Assembly: GCA_024336345.1 (NCBI GenBank)
Contig: JANFOG010000004.1
Location: forward strand, 992,001-1,056,000
DNA length: 64,000 nt
Direction of reading: 5' to 3'
From: Mariannaea sp. PMI_226
Taxonomy: Eukaryota; Ascomycota; Sordariomycetes; Hypocreales; Nectriaceae
Positions 12,909 to 24,066 of this stretch are shown here, piece by piece. The position numbers and the translations under genes were made by a program. The notes beneath the pieces are model-generated. The model made no database searches and was not told the origin of the DNA. It saw only the letters and a list, made by a program, of their open reading frames with translations. Each line of letters begins with the position of its first letter. Position 1 is the first letter of the stretch.

Positions 12909-15900
12909 CTAAGGTGCACTTATCGTCGATGCAATGCTGCCTGTCTCGCTTGCCGTCCGTCTATCCGATTCGGAATGAACATCGTCATCATGGGTGGCTG
13001 CCCGCCTCGCTCCATTCATCGCTCTCCCAACTGGAATCTGTAGCCTGCTCCCAATCCCGTCCATGACTGAATCCTGTCTGAGGACTCCTTCAACGTTCCT
13101 CATGGCTTCTTGTAATGTTTCACCCGTCTCGTCCATGGCTGCTAGAAATCGTGCCAGCTCCCTGCACAGCTCCCAGTCGCCTTCTCTCATAGCTTGTGAT
13201 AGTAACCGCACTGACTGCTCGGTTGAAGATCCCCCTTCATCAAGGGTGTGAAGGACAATCAGATATCCGCCCGCAGTCTTTAAAGAGCCTCTCTGTAGCG
13301 ACTCTTCAAAGAGCTCCTGGGCTGGAGGCAAATATGCGAAGAGGGTCTTCCATTGCCGTACTTCAGTCTTGCGAGTACATTGCAGTACAATATCCAAGTA
13401 CTCTTTGAAAGAAGACAGTAAAGATAGGACCCGGGGCAATACAGCTTCCTCGGGCTTCGGTGATGTGTCCACTTCCTCATCAAGGACTCGATGGAGCAAA
13501 ATCTCCAGGCCATGGGCAAAGTATTCCAGATCCTGGTATCGCCGTGCTAAATGGCTCGCCTCAAGAGTTCGGCCATGCTGAAGATAGAATCGAAGTAGAT
13601 CTGGGAGGAAAAGATGAGTCTGCCAAAAAAGAAAGAAAGAGTGTTAGCTTTTGTTTTGTTCACTCAGAGGAATCGTTATACTATACCCTGATCGCGAAAT
13701 GAAAGAATGAAAAGTTCACATCGCGGCGCTGCACCAGATCCGACTCAACTCCAAGCACGATACCTTTCTCCAGAAGGACAGAAAGTGGGTAGAAATCAAC
13801 AGGGATCGAGACCGGAGCAGGGGTTTCTTTGGTACCGTCTACTGCTGATGGCTCTAACACCTCGTTGATGTCAGGCCAGGCCTTCAGTTCCATACCGTCA
13901 AAAACCCATAACGAATCTCGCAATGCGGGTGAACCGTTCCGCGAACTGTTCTCCTCAAGCTGACGGTTCACATTGCGCAGTGGCTGGTCCCTCATACTTG
14001 CGTGATACTCCACGTTCTGTGCAATGATGCGCATGTCGTACTTCAGCTGGCCTTCGTCATTCAATGAGGGCTGTAGCACAACCAGCTTGCCGTCGACAAG
14101 GAAGATAACCGAAGCGACTGCCACATCCTGTGACGGGTCGCCATCCGCCAACTGGCTCTCTGGTAGGATCCAGCTGAGCCCTCGAACTCTCGCGGGAGAC
14201 CGGACGATGCCGTGGAACGCGATTTGGCCCACTTGCACAAGGCGCACCGATCCACCAATTGGTGTAAAGATAAAATGATATAGTAGGTTGTCATATGTGT
14301 AAACAAGCAGGGAGTCCTGGCCAGAAGTTGTCACAAGAACAATCGGCGCTGGAAGCTTTTGCGTATGAAGGACTTGCGATGGCTCCAGTGCGGTTTCACG
14401 CGAGAAGAGACGCACTTCATATGTTCGGTCACCCTCAACTGCAGCAACCAGAATGTGTTGGTGCCAGCACATGCCACCTCTCACTTGAAACTCATTCTCC
14501 ATATCTACATTGGCAAACGTCTTCCATCGCCCACTGTTGACGCTATAGTGAGCAAGTCCACGGCGGCCGGCAACAGCCACATATCGCCCATCTGGGGAAA
14601 TAACTGTCTGCCGAATTGGCCATTGGTTTAGTAGATAGGTCGCAGGGATTCTCGCCGTGTGCCAGAGGAACGGCTCTGCAGAGATACTAGTAAGGTCCGG
14701 GACGTCATAGCCCCTGTAGACCATGACCCCCGATGGAGTTTGGAGAACTGTGCGGAAAATATTGGCCTCGCTGTAGCATCCTGTTACGGCGTTTTTGGCC
14801 ATCTCCAATGACCATATTGCTTCGTGTTGGCTGCTGATCATGAGAACCTCAGAACCTCCACCAATCCAATGAGCAGCAGAGACACCGGATAGCCATTCCT
14901 CCTCATTCGCACGGGATGTCGTCTCCTCGGCTCCAAAACTGTTGCTGCCGAGCTTTCCAAACATGCTCCAGGTCGACCATCCCCTTTCGAAGCCTGCAAA
15001 GAGGCAATACCCATCTGGCGAGTAACTGAGCGTTGTGAATGCACCAGACGATGATACGGATACAGGTATTTTGTGGGTGTGTGAGTGTGGAATGTTGCCG
15101 GAATAATCACGAACAGAATATACCTGCACCGTGCCATCGGCACAGCCAACTGCTATAAGTGAAAATCGTGCGTTGATAACGGCCTTGATAGCACGGTCGC
15201 CGCTGTTCTTCGGAATATGGAAACAGTATCCCTGGAAAAGTCGTTTGGCTTCAGCTTCGTCCGTCTGGCCATTTACCGCACGCGGGTCACGACGTTGAAC
15301 CGCATAGGCTCTTCCACTGTTTGTAATCCAAGTACTCAGGTTCATTGGCCGGTCGTGAGTCATTTCAACGATTGACTCTCTCTTTTCTACCCACCCCATC
15401 CGACTTATGATTTCCGTCCTGGTCTGATTACCCGTACTGTCAGGCGTCCATCGAATGCATTGGACTGCGGCTGGTTTCCGCGTCGCAACCACCAACTCAT
15501 CATCGAGAGCAAGTGCACTTTCGATTCCAGCATCAACCTTGATAACCATGCGGAAGCGCACACTGACATCACGAACACCAGACCCTTCACCAGGGCCCCA
15601 CAGGAGCTGGTCAGGGGGTAGCCCGGCCTGGCTACCGACGAGGCTTTGCCGTCGCCGCTGAACATTGTGGTAGTTGGCGAAATGGGCCTTGTATGTTCGC
15701 GATTCGGCATCGGTAGCGAGCGAGTACGTGATAAGATAACCTTGATCGGTACGTATGACAAGAATTGCAGAGTCAGGGCGGAGAAGAAGGTCGACATTCT
15801 TTCCGTATTGTTCGAGGGAAGAGTCCGAGCGCACAACAACGACGAGCACCACGGTTGGCTGAAAACAAGTTAACATACAGATAGTTAAGGGGGGAAAAGT

Positions 15901-16341
15901 ACTATAGCCCACCTTTGTTTGCCAGACAGTAATCGTTGTCGCTGTGATGACGACGAATATAGATCCAGAGCGCGACGATCGCAAAGCCAACACAGGTTCC
16001 TTTACAGGCAATTGATCCGCATCCGAGTGTCGAGATTCTGGTCGGAAGCGATGGGGGGCATCATCGTCGTCGTCGTCGTCGTCGTCGTCATCATCATCAT
16101 CGTCGTGTTCGACCGACCGAACCATGGGGGTCGCAGGGGTAAGGGGAGTTGGCGGGGGTTGCAGGTCAGCGTCGTCGAGGCCGAGCCCCCGAGGCGGTAC
16201 GCTCAACAGAGAGGACGACGGTTGCAAGTTGGATTCGGAAGGGGGGCTGGGCAAGCCATCTTGAGAGACAACGAGTCTGCAGGCTGGAGCTCGACTACTG
16301 CTTGTGGCGTAGATGCGCGGCGTGCCAATGGGCCAATACAT
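12909..16341 (-). CDS. RIC1-like subunit of the Ric1-Rgp1 guanine nucleotide exchange factor
   Basis: RIC1 with Rgp1 activates the Ypt6/Rab6 GTPase at the Golgi for retrograde transport. Three exons, 16341-15913, 15858-13687 and 13619-12909, give 1103 aa, near the family's usual length. The start MYWPIGTPRIYA is the typical family N-terminus. Repeated beta-propeller-like segments follow (for example SLIAVGCADGTVQVYS and SPDGRYVAVAGRRGLAHY), and the helical C-terminal RIC1 region includes LARRYQDLEYFAHGLEILLH, built across the second splice. The first intron (15859-15912) is 54 nt, in phase and stop-free. It is called because of its GT..CAG ends, a GTTAAC branch and a better family match (VWQTK joined to PTVVLV). 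The second intron is 67 nt. A run of 15 Asp at about residues 80-94 comes from a GTC/ATC microsatellite. Confidence 0.9.
16061..16104. repeat. GTC/ATC trinucleotide repeat encoding poly-Asp in RIC1
   Basis: Fifteen consecutive GTC or ATC triplets (GAC or GAT on the coding strand) lie inside the disordered N-terminal region of RIC1, between a Pro/Thr-rich segment and APHRF. The mix of GAC and GAT suggests a partly decayed microsatellite rather than a fresh expansion. Confidence 0.9.
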
Positions 16342-17802
16342 CGCGGGCAGCTTGCTCCTCAGTTCACCGGGAATGAGCAGCTATCGCCCGGTGGATTCGC
16401 AGCCCCTTGGAGGTAAATAATTCGCCGGGGCGATGACTCAGGCACGACCATGCGTGATCGCTTCAGAAGAGAGTCTCGGGGCCATTGGCTCAAGACGTCG
16501 TTATAGTTAAGAGATGAGGGGGAAGAATAGACTGGCCATGTGTCTTCCCTTGTTCACAGGTAAGCTCCCTCAAGCGTAGGAGGCGTTGCTGCCAGGACAA
16601 AGGTTCCGTATTGGTGGAGGGGCTTACATAATGCACTAACAGTCAACCTCACCAAGCATCATCACCACCCAACTCCATCTCAGAGCAAAACCTTTGCGCT
16701 ACACTGCGAACTCATGATATTTGCTACAAGAGAGCATGTGCACAAGAGCCACTTCTCAATTGAAATTTTGAAAATTGTAAATGTATTATAGAGTAGAGAT
16801 GGTAACAAACGAAGAATGAGATCTTATGTACATATGCATCAAATATCGCCTTCGCAAATGTCTCCAAAAAAAAAAAGTGCCTGATCTGTATATGTATCGC
16901 ATCGCTTGTGGCCTGGTGAGCTAATTTCCAACCATTTTTGATCCGATGCAATGCAAAATCAATGTCTCTCATCGCTAGAATCTGCCTCAAAGCCGTGGAG
17001 CAATTGACAACATGTACTATAAGTCACCTAATGACCTCGTTTGATGATTCAACACTCTCCGGCTCCTCTTCTCCAAGAAAAAAACAGGTTAGGAAATAAC
17101 AAAACATGGAGCAAGGAGCGAGAAATCAATCACACACACACGTTTCTAAGATATGCCTCGTCGAGTGACCCCCCAGCACTCTGTACATCAACCGCCATGT
17201 TTTTCAAGGATTTAGAACATCCCGAATAACTTTCAACAAAACCAAGCTTAATGATAATATCTATGTATAATCATCCGGTTTCATGTGTATGGCCCTTGCA
17301 TCCCTCTCATTTCCGGAAGTAAGGTCAAACTCCATCAAAGAGGCGTAAATAGTTTACGCCTTATCAGCCAGTCTCGTGTCCCAAGGGGGGGCAATCAAAA
17401 CGTCCATTCAGAATAGTTGGCGTTGGGCTTCCGTTAAAAGCGGCCAATCTTTGTCGATTATATTTGTTCCTCGGTTTCATGGTCCTGCAACGGACTGAAC
17501 GTTCACGCACGGACATATATAGCATATTTTCAATCCATTCGTGAATTGAAACTGAACAGGTCATTGGGGTATCCAGTGGAAAGTGAAGCAATAGTCAAAA
17601 GGTATCTGTGATTGGATAATCACTTCGGACCACACAGCCATTGGTAACCACGGCGGTCCATATCATGTTTGTCCAGGAGAGCTCTTTTCCGGAATCCTCT
17701 GCGGCGCAGTTCCGGTGGTCTTATTATTTGGAAAAGCAGTCCCTACGGCATCATACCATTACGTGGTAAACACGTAGAATCTTAACAGTATCGGCTTTGA
17801 GT
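16342..17802. other. RIC1 promoter and AT-rich intergenic region, no gene supported
   Basis: The first about 350 nt upstream of RIC1 must carry its promoter. The remainder (about 16690-17800) is AT-rich, with short random frames only. It contains the 3' end of the minus-strand membrane-protein gene that stops at 17803. No tRNA or repeat is visible. Confidence 0.5.
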
Positions 17803-18827
17803 CTAGGCTGACTCGCTCTGGTCGCGAACCAGCGCCATTGGAGAGGCGACTTTTGACCACCGAATAACGTCCTGGACAAACGGAGGGTTCACTCGGCCAT
17901 AGGAAGAAAGGGATATTTCCGATGAATGGGAGCCTCCTAGGTATTCCGACGATGGTCCAGTATGGCGGAAAGCCACAGAGTCGACATCGGAGATGCATTC
18001 ATGGTTGTCCGAACGGGAGGTCGCCTGATCCGTCTCCGAGCGGTCTTTGAGTTCGAAGTTCAAATAGATGTGGTCATCCTTACCCAGTGGATTGGGCCTT
18101 TCCGCCAAGATGGGGTCTTGCTGAGGCCTCTCCAAGGAAGCAGGGCGGGTTAAAATTATGGCAGTGCTGACGCCTGCGGTCATGACTGTGAATTCTCTGA
18201 GGCGCGAGACGATTTCGCTCATGAGTGACTTGCCACTTGCATGGTTCAGTAGCCCTGTATAACTCAAAGCTCCTTGAACCAGGCAGAAGAAGGCGAGGAG
18301 AATGGCTATGATATGGAATTTTTCTCTGAAATCGCAAAATTAGCAATTCGGTCAATTCCACGCCACAACCAGGTGCAAACCATACGCCTTAAGTACCGGC
18401 TTGAAGGCAAGGACTGTCACAGAGCCAGATACAAGAAGGATCCAGATGACGCTAGCATGGAAAATCAGCTTCCGGTGGTCCTCAAGCGACAAGCGAACAA
18501 GGGAAGCATCCTCACGCGATGTCAACTGTGGGGTGCGTAGGCGAGTAGAGCGCAAGCCCAGCACCCCAAAGATATCCGACAGCGAAAACCTCGACATAAT
18601 AGCGAAGAGGCTTCCAACACATTTGTCGCAGGTCCTCAAACATGTTGCTGTCGAGCGAAGGGGTTTCCGGTATGAGGCCGGGTGTCATGGACTCATTGGG
18701 GACGACAGGTGGTGAAGGCGACAAGTAGACCCCAAGATTGGTGTGTGCAACAAAAAGATTCTCGTCTTGGAGTCCAAAGTGAAAAAGGGGGAAAGGGACG
18801 GTGCCCGATTCCCAAGGGATTCGCGCC
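17803..18827 (-). CDS. Unrecognised multi-pass membrane protein (3' exons; N-terminus unresolved)
   Basis: I do not recognise this family. Three minus-strand exons join cleanly: an exon ending at 18516 (open back to about 18838), 18451-18386, and 18325-17803. Intron 18452-18515 is 64 nt with a GTGAGG donor, and intron 18326-18385 is 60 nt with a GTATGG donor, a TGCTAAT branch and a TTTCAG acceptor. Splicing links four hydrophobic segments: VFAVGYLWGAGLALYS, VIWILLVSGSVTVLAF, FHIIAILLAFFCLVQGALSY and FTVMTAGVSTAIILT. A soluble, Ser/Asp-rich tail of about 125 residues follows. The phases agree (2, 2, then stop). The first exon has an in-frame ATG at MTPGLIPETP, but codons upstream of it also look coding. 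The true start may lie further upstream, possibly including the segment at 19093-19416. No function is assigned. Confidence 0.55.
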
Positions 18828-19092
18828 CTACCATGAATTTATACAACCTATCATGCTTGAAGCCCAACGTGGGAAAAAGGCCAATGTGCGACGAGTCCCG
18901 CCGGTTGAGCCGCTGCCGTTGCCTGAGGCGGGTATCTCGAGGTCCCAACTACTCAAGGCATTCTTTTTTTTGGGCCGGCTACGGACGGGTTTCTCATACT
19001 TTCACACCAATAAAAGCCCCAGAGCGTATCGAGGGTTGGGCTTATGCAGCCATCTCGTTGGACTTTTTTTCAAGTTGGATATCAGAAAATGC

Positions 19093-19416
19093 CTAGTCGC
19101 CATGATATAAGCCATTGAGGTGGCAGAATGCTGACCAGGATGCCAGCCCAGCACATACGGCGACTAGTGCGGAGGAAGGCAGAACGACGCTGATGCGACC
19201 CAGTTGCAAACGACTCAAGGATACGGCAGAAATCGCGGGGGGATTGAATGGTTGGACATTAATATTCAGGTGAACAGCCTCGTTCCGCCTTAAATCCACC
19301 ACCATCACCATGATGCTGACCGTCCATGAGAGCCCAACCTGACGGTGTTTGGGTACCATTGCATCCAGGCAACGACGTCGTGTGGGTGAAGCCGGGCAAT
19401 GCGTCACAAAGTGCAC
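19093..19416 (-). CDS. Possible upstream exon(s) of the adjacent membrane protein
   Basis: This minus-strand open segment has coding-like composition and two hydrophobic stretches (VGLSWTVSIMVMVV and RISVVLPSSALVAVCAGLASW). It contains a canonical GTATGT inside ALVA, with a CTAG acceptor 66 nt downstream, so it may be spliced rather than read to the stop at 19093. I could not find a splice path joining it to the exons below 18827 without breaking a frame. It may be the 5' part of the same gene, a separate small gene, or a remnant. Confidence 0.25.
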   Translation of the reverse strand: MHFVTHCPASPTRRRCLDAMVPKHRQVGLSWTVSIMVMVVDLRRNEAVHLNINVQPFNPPAISAVSLSRLQLGRISVVLPSSALVAVCAGLASWSAFCHLNGLYHGD

Positions 19417-19767
19417 ACGAAATCATATCAACAGGATGATCACGAGAGGATCATCGCTGGCATATTTCCCTATCATTGTGCTGGATTCTGGTGATACCTT
19501 CCTTGCGCCTGATCCAGGTGATATCTCCCGGGCATGCTTTTGGAGAAGACCGAGGCCACCCAAGCCTATAGAGGATCAGCCGCTTGGTAAACGGCCCGAC
19601 AAGGCAAAAATAAAGATGAAAAAATTTGTCCGGCCAGTCCAACTATAAACACATGTTGGATTCCCTCCCCCTTTACCGAACGTCGGGGTGAACATGGGGT
19701 TGAGGCTCCAAAACTACACGTTCTCAGCGCCGATAGCTTCGCAGCACGCCGCGCCCAATTGAGTGGC

Positions 19768-20425
19768 ATGTCATCATCTACTGAACCCCCAAGCAACACG
19801 TCCCTCGCGAACGGCGAAGGGCATTACCATTACAATCATGCTGCCTTCACACAAATGTCTCTATCTCTCATTGAAGTGGTCGAGTTCTTGTCGGCCACAT
19901 CGAGCGCCTGGTTCATGAATTCATATATGAATCAGGTATACCCCGTCTTCCGTCCCAGTGATGCGGTATGTGCCTTTTAGGAAACCCTTTTTTATAAATT
20001 TGCAGGTTCCAGCCTCCGCAAAATCAAAAGAATCATCCTGCGCTGCCCGCCTCGTGAAATTCACCAAAAAAAAATTCCAATCCTTTCTCCGGAACTGACG
20101 CTGACCGTTCACTTTGAAATGCTGTCAGGCAAGGCTCGAGCCATCACAAGTTGATCTTGTCCCTCGCTCGTCGCAGTGGATGCACCTCGGTGCTTGCATC
20201 GTCTTTGGATGCTCGTCAGCGTCATTCCTTCATCGGCGAAAGCTGTACGATCCCTTGCAGCCGTATGTCTTCGCAGTATGCATTTGTATCGGCGCACTGG
20301 CTGGAGAGTTGCTTGGAGCAAGTGCTGACTACATCATACTGGTGTACATCTCATGGGCTGTGTGCACGGCTATGCTGGCGAGCAGCGCACTGAGCCTCCG
20401 CTTTCAGACCTGGACTCGTGTATGA
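19768..20425 (+). CDS. Small unrecognised membrane protein
   Basis: I do not recognise this protein. Two exons, 19768-19965 and 20129-20425, are joined in phase 0 across a 163-nt intron with a GTATGT donor, a CGCTGACC branch-like site and a TGTCAG acceptor, giving 164 aa. The first about 30 residues are polar (MSSSTEPPSNTS). A weakly hydrophobic helix around SLIEVVEFLSATSSAWF follows. Downstream are three hydrophobic segments: MHLGACIVFGCSSASFL, YVFAVCICIGALAGELLGA, and IILVYISWAVCTAMLASS. The ATG at 19768 is the first in frame after TTG. The gene lies head to head with the minus-strand membrane-protein gene, so the two may share a promoter. The splice signals and the continuity of hydrophobic segments support a real gene. 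The function is unknown. Confidence 0.5.
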
Positions 20426-21884
20426 GCAACGATGGTCTTGGAAGTGCCGCGTATTACTACGAAATTTTGTCCCCTTCAGCCATTATCTATCTGACTTACA
20501 TCCGGTCTTAAATAACGAGGAGTCGATTTTTGGATTGCGATTGTTGTTGCTGTTCTTTATTATTCATCATGTTCGTTCCCTCTGTGAGCGGAACGGGACA
20601 AGATGGAAGAGGATCGAGAACGAAAAAAAAGGGACAACAATCTGTGGCCCAAATCGACTGAGTGGGTTGATTCTACAGTACCTAGATTCTGCTTTTTTCG
20701 ACTACGGTAGCCTGTCCTGAAAGCGTCGACGGCCATGGGCCAATTGTCCAACATGATATACTATGTACCCGCCAGGATGCCAAATTGGCATTACGCATGG
20801 TGCACCACGGGCTCATATCCAGTTCCATCCCGATTCCGGAGTAGCGGTCGAAGCTTTCTCGAATCACCATGCAAGGGGGGACTTTATCCTGCAGCGGGAC
20901 GGGTGCTAGAGTACGGAGTACAGTGAGTTCAACTTGTGTCATAACTTGTACCTATGTTATTGTATTAGTTAGTGCAATTAATCGAGGTCACCCTTTCACA
21001 CGTGTTTTGCGAGCGTGTTTGATTTGCGGGGTTGCCCTTGTTGCAGGGCGCGCCTTGAGTGCTGTAGGGCGCGTGCTGCCAGATACGGTAAACCGGGTAC
21101 TACGGTATGTAAGTAGGCTTGCGGGCGATATAGGTAGATCTAATAACCCCAGTCTATCGCTACAGTCGAAACATGACATTGGTTAAAACAAGCCAAAACG
21201 CGGAGAATGAGAAAGAGGAGCCAGTCACAAGAAGTCTATTATACGTAATAATTGGTCATTGGAAAGCACATCCCTTACCACGATTGTAATGCTCACGTGG
21301 ACGTAAATGATGAAGCGTCGACCCTTTTGATTTTTGGTCTATACCCCCCGGATGTAGGGTAGCTCAGAAGCAACTTGCTTTGGGGAGCAGCCAAGGGGAG
21401 CTCTAGGAGCTCTGGGGGAGCAGCATTAGCCTATGTCGGCGTTCGGCCCACATGGGTACCGCCGGTTACGTGCGGCCGGTGGGTCTCCGGCACCGGCTTT
21501 TTTGTTATCGGACGCCGGGGGTGGGCGGGCCACTAACTAGCAGGGCACCTTCCTCCAAAGCAGATAAGTCCCTTGACGTTGACGGTATCTCACGACAGTT
21601 GCAACTGGCTCTACTTTCCACTTCGTAGCTCACCCCTCTTTCTTCTCATCACTTACTTCATTCATCTCCCTGATCTGTCGAACAACAACACACGGCCTAT
21701 TGCATTCCATTTCAATTTACTTCACCATAGTTCACGAGTCTCAATACAAACTCACCCCTTCTCAGATTTGCAATACATACATCCTACCATTTGCCTCCTA
21801 GTCTTCTTTGGCCTCCAGCACTGCGCCCACCGTTGCCAAATCACCGCCTCTCGCCATCTGTCAAGATAACCACAGACAGGCGCC
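20426..21884. promoter_or_regulatory. Intergenic region with aminotransferase promoter
   Basis: This is about 1.46 kb with no supported gene. One TACGGAGTA copy lies at about 20912. Near 21381-21425, two near-copies of GGGGAGCAGC flank a doubled GGAGCTCT word. From about 21590 to the ATG at 21885 the sequence is pyrimidine-rich, as expected for the leader of the aminotransferase gene. Confidence 0.45.
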
Positions 21885-23778
21885 ATGATTCCAGTTATGA
21901 GGGCAGCTCGTCTCCGACCAGCAGCTCGGCATGTTCGAATGCTTCACAGCAAATCCAGCCTCCTGAATGCAGAGGCCGCTGCAGTTGCCCGGCCGGCGCA
22001 TGACGCAAATGAGGAACGACTTTCAGCTATTGATGAGATAAAGGCGAGGCGGGCTAAGGCTGGGAAGTTCGTGGCTGGAATTGCTGCGGCCTCTGATAGC
22101 GACATGTTCAAGGGATCGGTATGTCATGAGAACAGAAACGTCCAAGCATTCGTTCACTCAAACACTTACACGCCTTGCTCTGAAGACTAGCGGCAAGCCA
22201 AAAGCGAAACGATGGGATGGTAAGCAAATAACCACACTGAGTTTAGCGCAGGGATATGTTGCGCGGAATAGCAATCGAACTAACAGAAGTCGTTAAGATC
22301 ACCTGAGCCACGAAAGCCGTGTGCGAGAGCCGTGCACGTTGAAACAAGCGGCTCGGCATATGAAGAAACCTGGACTGATTTCCCTGGGCGGTGGCCTACC
22401 ATCTAGTGAGGTATTCCCTTTCGCCGAACTGAGCTTCCGGGCGCCTGTGGCACCTTACTTTTCCGAAAAAGACACAATTGAGCGTGGCCAAGATGTGAAG
22501 ATTGGAAAATACGATGTTCGGGACCACGATGGAACCTATGACCTCTCCATTGGTCTCAACTATGGCCAGGCTACCGGCTCAGCCCAGATGATGCGCTATC
22601 TGACTGAACATACCGAGATTGTTTACAAACCCCCTTATGCAGATTGGCAGATTTGCCAAACTATTGGAAGCACGGGTGCTCTCGAGGAGGCGGTGCGCAT
22701 GTTCCTGGACCGGGACCGCGGCGACTCTATCCTGACAGAATCGTTCAGTTTCTCAACAGCTCTCGAGACTGTTGCTCCCTTGGGCGTGAAGGCTTTTGGT
22801 GTTGCCATCGATGAGCAAGGACTCATCCCGGAGGCCATGGATGAGCTCCTGACCAACTGGGATGCTGGGGCTCGTGGGGCTCGGAAACCTCACGTCCTCT
22901 ACACCGTACCTTCGGGACAGAACCCTACCGGAGCTACGCAAGGAACGGAGCGAAGACAAGCGCTGTACCGCGTAGCCCAGAAGCATGATCTTTATATCAT
23001 CGAGGACGAGCCGTACTACTTCCTACAGATGCAGCCCTACACTGGACGCAACCAGCCAGACGTGCCTCCTCCCAAGACCGTTGAGGAATTCGTCTCCTCT
23101 TTGATCCCATCATACCTAAGCATGGATGTGGACGGCCGAGTTATGCGCATGGATTCTTTCTCCAAGATTCTTGTTCCTGGATCTCGCCTCGGCTGGATTA
23201 CTGCGTCAGCCCAAATTGTCGAACGATACGTCCGCCACGCTGAGGTTGCTAGCCAGGGCCCCAGCGGCTTCTCCCAGCTCATCCTCCACAAGCTCCTCGA
23301 CGAGACATGGGGCCACGAGGGGTATCTACGCTGGCTTATGAATCTCCGTATCGAGTACACCAAGAAGCGAGATGCTCTGCTGGCCGCCTGCGAGGACCAT
23401 CTGCCCCGTGATATTGTTACCTGGGTCCCACCTACCGCGGGCATGTTCGTAAGTGCTCCTGAATTGCTGGGCTGTATCATAGAGAAAGAATGAATAACAG
23501 CTGACTATTTTATCTCATAGATGTGGTTGCACGTCGATTATGACAAGCACCCCCGCGCTTCCGAGCGTAGTATTCTCGAAATCGAAGAAGAAATCTTTAA
23601 CTCATGCATAGAGAACGGAGTCCTCGTCGCCCGAGGCTCATGGTTCTTGACTGAAAAGGACAAGTCTCCCCCAGGACTCTACTTCCGAGCTACATATGCG
23701 TCGGCATCACCTGAAAATATGAACAAGGCTATCGAGAGATTTGGAAACGCAGTGAGGAAGAGCTTTGGAATGGAATAG
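21885..23778 (+). CDS. PLP-dependent aminotransferase, aromatic / alpha-aminoadipate (Aro8-like) type
   Basis: This fold-type I aminotransferase is of the group that includes yeast Aro8 (aromatic amino acids, alpha-aminoadipate). Four exons, 21885-22118, 22186-22219, 22298-23448 and 23521-23778, give 558 aa. Conserved elements appear in order: ISLGGGLPSSEVFPF, PSGQNPTGA (from about 294), the IIEDEPYYF strand with the PLP-ring Asp (about 326), and SFSKILVPGSRLGW, whose Lys (about 379) should bind PLP. Exon 2 is only 34 nt, and its AAG acceptor is weak but restores the GKPKAKRWD segment. The N-terminus (MIPVMRAARLRPAARHVRMLHS) is Arg-rich with no acidic residue, which suggests mitochondrial import. 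Substrate preference cannot be read from the sequence. The 3' end converges with a P450 gene. Confidence 0.93.
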
Positions 23779-24066
23779 GAGCCAATCCAGTTTTTCGACT
23801 AACTCCCCCCCCCCCCTTTTTTTGTTTTATTTGCTTGGAGGTTTATTGGATACGACTTCCCGTTTTGGATATGCATTGCAATTGCGGCTGGCATTTAATA
23901 ACGGTAGAGAGCATAGTCAGAATTCAATCTGATTGGGAAAGAAAACTAAAAATAAAAATTGATGAGTTGAGCTTTCATTAATCAACCACCAGGGAATATT
24001 CCATCTTTTCCACTTGTTTGCTCCATAGCGCGTGATTCATATTGAAGTAACGCAGAAATGATGATC

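Noticed and set aside
18352..18639. Unspliced 95-codon minus frame across the membrane-protein exons
   Set aside because: Reading it unspliced loses one hydrophobic segment and ends at a stop. The spliced model with 64- and 60-nt introns has proper donors, a branch site and continuous membrane segments.
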